7,703 nt of DNA from contig QNBU01000047.1 in assembly GCA_003644215.1 (NCBI GenBank), positions 1-7,703 of the forward strand. The letters run 5' to 3'. The notes under the pieces are model-generated. The model had not been told where the DNA came from, ran no database searches, and was given only the letters and a program-made list of their open reading frames with translations. Position 1 is the stretch's first letter, and every line of letters begins with the position of its first letter. Position numbers and translations under genes: made by a program. Positions 1 through 5,424 of this stretch are shown one piece after another. The stretch comes from Planctomycetota bacterium. GTDB taxonomy: Bacteria > Planctomycetota > Phycisphaerae > Sedimentisphaerales > Anaerohalosphaeraceae.

Positions 1-281
1 TCATCCGGTGCGACAAGCCATCGGTCAGTGAGCTCCATCCAACAATGAAACCAATATCGCTCATCCAGAGATGCATCGAATGGTCCAGCAGGCCAAAGCA
101 GCTCATCATCGACCCGTTCGGAGGCAGCGGCAGCACACTGATCGCAGCAGAGAAGACACGACGCACCTGCTACACCATAGAGATGGACCCTCATTACTGC
201 GATGTCATCATCAAGCGCTGGGAGGACTATACTGGGAAACAGGCCGTTCAGCTTAATGATTTAGGAGAAAATACAGAATGA
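1..281 (+). CDS. DNA methyltransferase (N6-adenine or N4-cytosine), C-terminal part only
   Basis: This is the 3' end of a gene that begins before the window; the open frame runs from base 3 to a TGA at 279-281. It transfers a methyl group from S-adenosylmethionine to an exocyclic amino group of DNA. The visible part contains HPTMKP (bases 36-53) followed by the SAM-binding motif I DPFGGSGST (bases 111-137), then AAEKTRR and a YxIEMDPxYCDVIIKRWE segment that ends with TGKQA. Having motif I at the C-terminus, after an expected upstream DPPY motif, is the beta-class arrangement. The ATG at base 45 lies inside the conserved HPTMKP motif, so it is not the true start. The catalytic DPPY motif and the target-recognition region lie outside the window, so neither target base nor site can be predicted. 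Phages often carry such enzymes next to packaging genes, where they can protect phage DNA from host restriction. The stop overlaps the next start by 4 bp (ATGA). Confidence 0.93.
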   Translation, partial: IRCDKPSVSELHPTMKPISLIQRCIEWSSRPKQLIIDPFGGSGSTLIAAEKTRRTCYTIEMDPHYCDVIIKRWEDYTGKQAVQLNDLGENTE

Positions 282-502
282 TCGAACTCGTTGGTGCTAT
301 ATCCGGGATGCTGGCTGTCATCGGCGTTGTGTTCAATAATTATCGCATCAGGGCGTGCTTTATCATATGGCTGGTATCAAACACCCTGTCGGCTGGTTTG
401 CACGCACAGGCGGGAATGTGGTCGCTCTTTGGGCGGGATATGATCTTTCTTGGGCTGGCGTTTCATGGATGGAATACATGGGGACGAAAAAAACAGCAAT
501 AA
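278..502 (+). CDS. Small three-helix membrane protein, PnuC-like in pattern
   Basis: This 74-residue protein has three apparent membrane segments, roughly residues 4-21, 26-43 and 50-67, and a basic C-terminus (GRKKQQ). The start at 278 is supported by AGGAG at 263-267 and by the 4-bp ATGA overlap with the methyltransferase stop, which implies translational coupling. The IWLVSN motif in helix 2 and the late HGWNTW motif resemble the repeat unit of PnuC-type nicotinamide riboside transporters, which are about three times longer. I infer this only as a family resemblance; transport activity is unproven and the protein would need to oligomerise to form a pore. A holin-like or other small phage membrane role is possible. 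The gene is real on coupling and hydrophobic pattern, but its function is unknown. Confidence 0.75.
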   Translation: MIELVGAISGMLAVIGVVFNNYRIRACFIIWLVSNTLSAGLHAQAGMWSLFGRDMIFLGLAFHGWNTWGRKKQQ

Positions 503-507
503 CACCT

Positions 508-990
508 ATGCCGACAAAAAAAGAAAAAGAAATCCAAAAGGTTATCGCAGAGCGGCCAAGAGAAAAAGGGCGTGGGGCTGGTATCCCGAAAGTGCTGATC
601 GACGAAGCGTTTGAGATGTACTGTAATAAAATCCCTTATTCTAAAATCAGCAAAGAGCTCAATATATCTAAAGTGTCGATTTGTAAGTATGTCAAAAAAC
701 AGGAATGGGCTAAAAGGCGGCAGGCCAGATGGGACAAAACAGAGCAAAAAGTCGATGACACCGTCGCATCCGAAGAAGCAAAGCGGCGAAAACGGCATAT
801 CGGATTAGCCCAAGCACTTCAGGCGAAGGGGTATGAGAAGCTCAAAGAGGTTAAAAAAGGCGAAATATCAGTAACAGAGGCCCGGACGATGATTAGCGAT
901 GGTGTTAAACTGGAGCGAGAGCTTCATGGCGAATCGACGGCCGAAGTACAAATAGCGATTATATTCCCGCAGGAGCTTCAAGACATATGA
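508..990 (+). CDS. terS: Terminase small subunit
   Basis: This protein probably recognises the phage packaging site and presents DNA to the large terminase. From the ATG at 508 it has 160 residues, normal for the family. It starts with a Lys/Arg-rich stretch. A helix-turn-helix follows at about residues 30-66, with YSKISKELNIS as the first helix and turn and VSICKYVKKQEW after it. Next comes a charged, probably coiled-coil segment (about 70-125), and the C-terminal region (about 126-160) is the likely oligomerisation or large-subunit contact. The start is uncertain. ATG 508 lies 5 bases after the stop of the membrane-protein gene and could be reached by reinitiation, but it has no clear Shine-Dalgarno motif. 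ATG 478 would add 10 residues and overlap that gene. A GTG at 355 keeps the frame open but would encode an unlikely extension. The TGA overlaps the large terminase start by 4 bp. Identification rests on the HTH plus position directly before the large terminase. Confidence 0.85.
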   Translation: MPTKKEKEIQKVIAERPREKGRGAGIPKVLIDEAFEMYCNKIPYSKISKELNISKVSICKYVKKQEWAKRRQARWDKTEQKVDDTVASEEAKRRKRHIGLAQALQAKGYEKLKEVKKGEISVTEARTMISDGVKLERELHGESTAEVQIAIIFPQELQDI

Positions 991-2387
991 TCCAAGTTGA
1001 CGCTAAAGGGTTAATGCAATTTATCAATCCGAACTTTGTCCCGATAATGACAAACAAAGACCGTTACTTTGTTTTGATTGGGGGTGCGGGGTCGGGTAAA
1101 TCGGTGGCGGTTGCACAAAAACTTATCTTGCGGATACTCAAAGGGATGAGCAAGAAGAAGAAACATAAGTTTCTCTGTCTTAGAAAAACAGGCCCAGCCG
1201 CCGGAAACTCTATTTATCCACTCCTTAAAGATATATTGAACCAATGGAATCTGCAACGGGTTTATAAAGTCAATAAAACAACGATGTCTTTTCATTTTGT
1301 GGGCGGAAGCGAGATACTATGTACGGGGTTGGACGATCCCGAAAAGATCAAATCAATACATGGAATCACCGGCGTATGGCTGGAAGAAGCAACGGAGTTT
1401 ACGCACGACGACTTCAAGCAACTGGATTTGCGTGTTCGGGGGTTTACTTGGGACTATAAACAGTTGATCCTGTCGTTTAACCCTATCGACGAAAACCATT
1501 GGATTCGCCAAAAACTATTTTCTGATGACATACAAGCAGAGATCGAGGCAGAAAACCAGTTTGCCCGCAAGGAAATGACGCAGGAGGTTGATAATAAAAA
1601 GATCACTTATGCGATGTCTGTGATGCATTCGACCTATCGGGATAATGAGTTTCTGGATGATGTTTATAAGGCCCGGCTTGAAAATCTAATAAATGAGGAT
1701 TCAAACTATTATGATATTTATTGCCGGGGTGTTTGGGGTGTCTTAAAAGGGCTTATTTTTGAGCATTGGGAGCAGTGCGATGTTTGGCCGCAAGACTTCG
1801 ATGTTTCCGGGTACGGAATTGATTTTGGTTTTTCAGTAAACCCATCATCTATCGTTGAGGCAGGGTTCAGGGGTAACGATTTATATCTTCGTGAACACTG
1901 TTATAAAGTCGGCATGACAAACAAAGAGATCGCCGTAACGCTGTTTGGTATTACGCATGGCCGGATGGAAAAACCAACGGTCGCTGATTCTGCCGAGCCG
2001 AAATCTATCGCCGAGATCAGATCGCTCGGGCATCCCTGTATGCCGTCCGTCAAAGGGAAGGATTCTGTGGTTTTCGGTATCCAGCGGATGAAGCAGTACC
2101 GGATTCTCATTTATCGGGAATCGACAAACCTGATTAAAGAGCTTCAGGGTTATAAATGGGCGACGGATCGGGATGGAACACCGCTTAATATGCCGGTAAA
2201 GTTTAATGACCACTTGATCGATGCGGCCCGGTATATCATTACGAAGCTTAAAGGGGTCCCTGCCTCCCTTGAAATAATCGATGGGAGCGACGGGAAACAG
2301 GACTTTGTAGAGGCCGCCAATAGGGAAACTACACCGGGCGATTTCGCCGTCGATGAGGATAACGATGATATTTGGCAGGATTTTTAG
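987..2387 (+). CDS. terL: Terminase large subunit (packaging ATPase and nuclease, PBSX/Terminase_3 type)
   Basis: This is the motor that cuts concatemeric phage DNA and drives it into the prohead through the portal. The 466-residue length is typical. The ATPase domain shows Walker A GGAGSGKS (32-39), Walker B GVWLEE (129-134, with E133/E134 as the catalytic glutamate candidates) and the coupling motif LSFNP (162-166). The RNase H-like nuclease domain shows GIDFGF with D280, VADSAEPKS with D335 and NDHLIDAARY with D409/D413, matching the expected acidic metal-binding residues. The layout fits the Terminase_3/XtmB family. AGGAG at 971-975 and the ATGA overlap with the small terminase fix the start. 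The C-terminus is acidic (EDNDDIWQDF), as is common for the segment that docks on the portal. All key motifs are intact, so the protein is probably functional. Confidence 0.97.
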   Translation: MIQVDAKGLMQFINPNFVPIMTNKDRYFVLIGGAGSGKSVAVAQKLILRILKGMSKKKKHKFLCLRKTGPAAGNSIYPLLKDILNQWNLQRVYKVNKTTMSFHFVGGSEILCTGLDDPEKIKSIHGITGVWLEEATEFTHDDFKQLDLRVRGFTWDYKQLILSFNPIDENHWIRQKLFSDDIQAEIEAENQFARKEMTQEVDNKKITYAMSVMHSTYRDNEFLDDVYKARLENLINEDSNYYDIYCRGVWGVLKGLIFEHWEQCDVWPQDFDVSGYGIDFGFSVNPSSIVEAGFRGNDLYLREHCYKVGMTNKEIAVTLFGITHGRMEKPTVADSAEPKSIAEIRSLGHPCMPSVKGKDSVVFGIQRMKQYRILIYRESTNLIKELQGYKWATDRDGTPLNMPVKFNDHLIDAARYIITKLKGVPASLEIIDGSDGKQDFVEAANRETTPGDFAVDEDNDDIWQDF

Positions 2388-2389
2388 GG

Positions 2390-2417
2390 TTGACAGATTA
2401 CCGGGCAATGCTATCTT
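2390..2417 (+). promoter_or_regulatory. Candidate sigma70-like promoter before the portal gene
   Basis: A perfect -35 hexamer TTGACA (2390-2395) is followed after 16 bp by TATCTT (2412-2417), which matches 4 of 6 bases of the consensus -10. It sits in the 49-bp gap between the large terminase stop and the portal start at 2437. Transcription would begin near 2424, giving a very short leader that still includes the AAGG ribosome site at 2426-2429. This would let the head genes be transcribed separately from the terminase genes. It is a motif match only; no expression data are available. Confidence 0.4.
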
Positions 2418-2436
2418 GAACAAAAAAGGCAAACCT

Positions 2437-4518
2437 ATGGGAATAAAACTACGGATCGCACAGGCCATGTTTGGGAAGCAGTTTGTTCATTCGGCCGTCG
2501 TATCAAACTTCTTAAATATTTTTGGCTGGAACCCGGCAAAGAACCCCGAAGTTCTTATCCGTAAAGTAAAGGGGTGGGCTTATACCTGCATTAACCGTAA
2601 TGCGATGGCGTGTTCACAAATCCCGCTTCGGCTTTATCGCATTAAAGGGGTAAAAGGAAAAGCACAAGTAATCCCTGTTAAGAAGAAAAAACAGGCGTTT
2701 TTACGCCAAAAGCTCGCAGAACGGGTCGCTGGTGCATACGAACTCGAGGAGGTTACTGACCATCCGATACTGGACCTATTGCGGCAGGTAAACCCATACC
2801 AAAACGCTTTTGACTTAAAGAACCAGTCTTTTCAATTTCTCGAGGCAATCGCTAACGCCTTCTGGTACAAGGAACGGGGGGCTAACGGGGAAGTCATAAA
2901 TATCTGGCCTCTACTCGCCCAAAAAGTAAAAATACTCCCGGATAAGCTTAACGGTATCCGGGGTTTTCAGTACGGGACGGGTGAGAACAAAGAAACTTAC
3001 GCGCCGGAGGATATTGTCCATTTCAGGAACTCGTCGCTGACTGATCCGTTTTGGGGTGATTCCGCCTTAGCCGCATGTGAGCAAGCGGTCGATTTATACG
3101 ATTATATGAACCGGTTTGAGATTGCCTCGTTCAAGAATGGCGGCCGACCGGGTGTTATCCTTGAGATTCCCGTCGATGGGTTTGTCGATCCAGAGGAGCG
3201 GAAGCGGATGGAGTCTGATTTTCGTAAAAAGTACAAAGGTGTCGATAAAACGGGCAAGTTTATGGTTACATCCGGCGGCGGCAAACTGAAAGAGTTTGGT
3301 TTTTCGCCGAAAGAGATGTCGTTCATGAAGGGGAGGACAGCGACACTCGAAGAGATTTGCGGGGCGTTTGGTGTTCCTATTAGCTTTGTGAAGATACAGG
3401 AGATCAGCCGGGCAAATATGTTCGCATCGCTGGATTTATGGAGTCAGTACACCATAAACCCCCGATTGGTCCAGTTTGAGCAGAAGCTCAACGAGCAATT
3501 CACACCGGATTTCGGTGAGGGCCTTTTCCTGCTATTCGATGATGCCCGGCCGAAGGACGCAGAGTTTCGTCTAAAAGAAATCGAATCACATTTAACCAGC
3601 AAATACACCTCCGTTAATGAGGAACGGGAAAACGACGGCCTTGATCCGGTCGATTGGGGTGAATCGCCAATAGAGGCCCCAAACCCCATAGGTGAGCCAG
3701 AACCGCCGAAAAAGCAAGCGGCGGTTGATGCGTCAGCGATAGATTCTATTGAAGTTAAGCAGGACGGCCCGGGCAATCCATTACCGAAGCCGGATTATAT
3801 GCCGGTGGTATTTCGGACACAATTAACAATCTTATTCAAAGAGATCGAATCAGAGATATGTAAAAGATTAGATCAACAGAAATCCATATCGAAAGATATT
3901 GAAAACGATATTGTTTCGTCGATATTCGATAAAAAGAAATGGGAGGATCGCCTTGAAAACGATATGTTACCGTTCCTGAAGGGGATTATGGTCCAGGGGG
4001 TTATCGATTCCTTAGAGAAATTAAACCCGTCGGCGGTCTATAACGCATCGAGCCCAGCCGTCCTGCAAGCACTCGAGGCCCGCCGGGGCCAGATGAAAAC
4101 GATTATCGCAACCACCGAGAAGGAAATACGGGGTATGCTTAAAGACGGGATCGAGCTTGGTGAGTCCAGAGGCCAGCTCATTAAGCGTATCCGGTCGAAC
4201 TTCGACGCAAGGTATAAAGCGGATCGGGTAGTGAGGACCGAGTCTATATGGGCACATAACGAGGGAACAATGCAGGGATGGAAGCAATCCGGCGTTGTTG
4301 CCGCTAAGAAATGGGATACGGCCGAGGACGAAAGAACTTGCCCGTTCTGTAACTCGATGCACGGGAAAATCGTCGAAATCGATGAATCATACATCGACAA
4401 CGACGATACGATAGAAGCCGATGGCCAGTCGTTAAAAATCGGGTATGGTAATGTAGATCATCCGCCGTTACATCCGGGGTGTCGCTGTTCAATACTGCCG
4501 GTGCTGATAGAGGACTAA
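2437..4518 (+). CDS. Portal protein fused to a Mu F-type head morphogenesis domain
   Basis: The N-terminal part, about residues 1-410, is an HK97-family portal: it would form the ring at one capsid vertex through which DNA passes. Recognisable segments are KGWAYTCINRNAMACSQIPL near the N-terminus, FKNGGRPGVILEIP, the GAFGVPISFV turn and ANMFASLDLWSQYTINP before the C-terminal helices. A Pro-rich linker follows (about 410-445, with EPEPPKK), then a helical segment (about 447-560). A Mu F-like domain (about 560-690) ends the protein, with VRTESIWAHNEG, DERTCPFC (C635, C638) and HPPLHPGCRC (H679, C682, C684), a likely zinc site. In many phages the Mu F protein is a separate gene after the portal; here the frame is continuous over 693 residues. 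The start at 2437 has AAGG seven bases upstream. An in-frame ATG at 2365, with GAGGA at 2355-2359, would overlap the terminase by 23 bp and is less likely. Confidence 0.93.
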   Translation: MGIKLRIAQAMFGKQFVHSAVVSNFLNIFGWNPAKNPEVLIRKVKGWAYTCINRNAMACSQIPLRLYRIKGVKGKAQVIPVKKKKQAFLRQKLAERVAGAYELEEVTDHPILDLLRQVNPYQNAFDLKNQSFQFLEAIANAFWYKERGANGEVINIWPLLAQKVKILPDKLNGIRGFQYGTGENKETYAPEDIVHFRNSSLTDPFWGDSALAACEQAVDLYDYMNRFEIASFKNGGRPGVILEIPVDGFVDPEERKRMESDFRKKYKGVDKTGKFMVTSGGGKLKEFGFSPKEMSFMKGRTATLEEICGAFGVPISFVKIQEISRANMFASLDLWSQYTINPRLVQFEQKLNEQFTPDFGEGLFLLFDDARPKDAEFRLKEIESHLTSKYTSVNEERENDGLDPVDWGESPIEAPNPIGEPEPPKKQAAVDASAIDSIEVKQDGPGNPLPKPDYMPVVFRTQLTILFKEIESEICKRLDQQKSISKDIENDIVSSIFDKKKWEDRLENDMLPFLKGIMVQGVIDSLEKLNPSAVYNASSPAVLQALEARRGQMKTIIATTEKEIRGMLKDGIELGESRGQLIKRIRSNFDARYKADRVVRTESIWAHNEGTMQGWKQSGVVAAKKWDTAEDERTCPFCNSMHGKIVEIDESYIDNDDTIEADGQSLKIGYGNVDHPPLHPGCRCSILPVLIED

Positions 4519-4519
4519 A

Positions 4520-4627
4520 ATGTTCAAGAACTACAAAAATAAGAAACAGGAGTCGAATAATGACAAACGAAGAAAAAAATCAGACCGAGCAGATCGACAT
4601 CGAGATCGAACAAAAGCTAAACGGTGA
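4520..4627 (+). CDS. Possible small basic peptide overlapping the protease start
   Basis: An ATG one base after the portal stop opens a 35-codon frame ending at TGA 4625-4627. GAGGA at 4510-4514 lies five bases upstream, a usable ribosome site. The peptide would be extremely basic (NDKRRKKSDRADRHRDRTKAKR at its end). The first 40 bases precede the protease start; the rest overlaps the protease gene in another frame, so its composition may only reflect the GAT/CGA-rich protease codons read out of frame. It could be a coupling ORF that carries ribosomes from the portal to the protease, or noise. I do not recognise it. Confidence 0.2.
   Translation: MFKNYKNKKQESNNDKRRKKSDRADRHRDRTKAKR
4548..4552 (+). 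promoter_or_regulatory. Ribosome binding site that fixes the protease start
   Basis: AGGAG seven bases before the ATG at 4560 is the strongest ribosome site in the portal-protease junction. It selects this ATG over an in-frame upstream ATG at 4479, which lies inside the portal gene and lacks such a motif. Confidence 0.8.
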
Positions 4628-5276
4628 AAAACAGCTTGCCTTTGGGATTTGTAAGGCGGCCGAGGTCGATGAGGATGAACGGACGGTTAAAGCGGTCATA
4701 TCGACCGGGGCTATCGACCGGGATGGCGAGGTTTTGAGTCCAAAGGGTATGAAACACGACAATTTCGTCAAAAACCCCGTCGTGCCTTGGAGCCATAATG
4801 CCAGTGAGCCGCCGATTGGAAAAGCGATTTGGCTCTATAAAGGGCGGAAAAAGATCGAAGCGAAAGTGAAGTTTGCGACGACAGACCGAGCCGAAGAAGT
4901 CTATCAGCTCTATAAAGGCGGCTTTTTGAACGCTTTTTCGGTTGGGTTTATCCCGTTAAAAGGACACCGGCCGTCGCCAGAAGAAATTAAGAAGGCCCCG
5001 GAATTAGCCGACGCACGGTTTATATTCGACGAATGGGAATTGTTAGAGTTTTCACCCGTAACCGTTCCGGCGAACCCGGAAGCACTCGCTACGGCGGTTA
5101 AAACGAAAGTGGTTACGATCAGCGATGCTATGCAGAAAGAGCTTCGCCTTGAGGTTGAAGGCGACGATCCCGAGGAAAAAGATGTTGATGTGATGATCCC
5201 GATTATAGACATTGTGGAAAAAAAAGTTGAAGTTTGTGCTTTTTACCCCTTGACGGAAGTCGAGATCGAGGTTTAA
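4560..5276 (+). CDS. HK97-family prohead (maturation) protease
   Basis: This serine protease is packaged in the prohead and digests the scaffold or capsid N-termini during maturation, usually cutting itself as well. The 238-residue protein has the family's core: STGAIDRDGEVLSPKGM (about 48-64), then PVVPWSHN with catalytic His79, GFLNAFSVGF with catalytic Ser127, and EWELLEFSPVTVPANPEA (about 158-175), in which an acidic residue completes the usual triad. The N-terminal 25 residues are polar and acidic. The C-terminal region after about 190 is acidic and then hydrophobic (DVMIPIIDIVEKKVEV) and is not part of the recognisable protease fold; it may serve as a capsid-interior targeting tail, which is my inference. 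The gene sits between the portal and the capsid protein, the standard place. It ends with tandem stops TAATAG. Confidence 0.94.
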   Translation: MTNEEKNQTEQIDIEIEQKLNGEKQLAFGICKAAEVDEDERTVKAVISTGAIDRDGEVLSPKGMKHDNFVKNPVVPWSHNASEPPIGKAIWLYKGRKKIEAKVKFATTDRAEEVYQLYKGGFLNAFSVGFIPLKGHRPSPEEIKKAPELADARFIFDEWELLEFSPVTVPANPEALATAVKTKVVTISDAMQKELRLEVEGDDPEEKDVDVMIPIIDIVEKKVEVCAFYPLTEVEIEV

Positions 5277-5277
5277 T
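5250..5277 (+). promoter_or_regulatory. Weak candidate promoter for the capsid gene
   Basis: TTGACG (5250-5255, 5 of 6 to the -35 consensus), a 16-bp spacer and TTTAAT (5272-5277, 5 of 6 to the -10 consensus) lie at the very end of the protease gene. Transcription would begin around 5284 and yield a leader of about 140 nt that contains the direct repeats before the capsid gene. The spacer length equals that of the candidate promoter before the portal. A dedicated promoter would suit the most abundant virion protein, but this rests on motif matching alone. Confidence 0.27.
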
Positions 5278-5290
5278 AGTGATAGTGCTG

Positions 5291-5333
5291 TTGCGGTATT
5301 AGGTATAACGGTCGATTGTGGTATTAGGTGTAA
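5291..5333 (+). repeat. Direct repeat pair (18-bp unit, 25-bp period) in the capsid leader
   Basis: TTGCGGTATTAGGTATAA (5291-5308) and TTGTGGTATTAGGTGTAA (5316-5333) differ at two positions, both transitions. They lie in the 148-bp gap between protease and capsid genes. Each unit also holds GGTAT or a GGTGT variant twice. The units could be protein-binding sites or part of an RNA leader; GGTAT can pair with the ATACC of the second repeat pair downstream. Confidence 0.75.
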
Positions 5334-5336
5334 GAG

Positions 5337-5373
5337 CCGGGGATACCAAATCGATATAAAAACCGGGGATACC
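5337..5373 (+). repeat. Second direct repeat pair (CCGGGGATACC, 26-bp period) in the capsid leader
   Basis: CCGGGGATACC occurs exactly at 5337-5347 and again at 5363-5373; the match can be extended two bases on each side with one difference per side. The pair follows directly on the TTGYGGTATTAGGTRTAA pair and has almost the same period. Its GATACC ends are complementary (with one G-U pair) to the GGTATT blocks of the first pair, so alternative short hairpins are possible. Confidence 0.7.
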
Positions 5374-5424
5374 GAGGGCGGAAACCATAAGAGATTGACA
5401 TTAAAATAAAAGAAAGGCAAAAAA

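Larger units (their letters stand above)
5277..5424 (+). other. Non-coding leader before the capsid gene
   Basis: This is the longest gap between genes in the window. It starts with the second of two tandem protease stops, holds the two direct repeat pairs, and ends in an A-rich ribosome-site region (GAAAGG at 5412-5417). No supported gene is present: one forward frame stays open from 5254 to the stop at 5407-5409 but has no start codon with a ribosome site. TTGACA at 5395-5400 has no matching -10 before the capsid ATG. The gap probably acts in capsid-gene expression. Confidence 0.6.

Noticed and set aside
355..507. N-terminal extension of the small terminase from a GTG at 355
   Set aside because: It would read through most of the membrane-protein gene in another frame and adds a Trp/Gly-rich segment atypical of small terminases; ATG 508 or 478 are better.
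1881..2468. A 195-codon open frame on the minus strand opposite the large terminase end
   Set aside because: It covers the conserved nuclease domain of the terminase on the other strand and crosses the promoter gap; no motif supports it.
5218..5225. A run of eight A in the protease gene as a programmed frameshift site
   Set aside because: A -1 shift meets a stop at once and a +1 shift stops after about eight codons, so no meaningful alternative product results.
5291..5373. The leader repeats as a CRISPR array
   Set aside because: There are only two copies of each of two different short units, with 7-15 bp between copies; this does not fit CRISPR repeat or spacer lengths.
5395..5400. TTGACA just before the capsid gene as a -35 element
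   Set aside because: No -10-like hexamer lies 15-19 bp downstream; that stretch is the ribosome site and the capsid start.
5254..5409. A forward frame open for about 51 codons through the capsid leader, possibly a lost extension of the protease
   Set aside because: It has no start codon with a ribosome site, lies out of frame with the protease, and its translation shows no recognisable motif; the direct repeats explain the region better.
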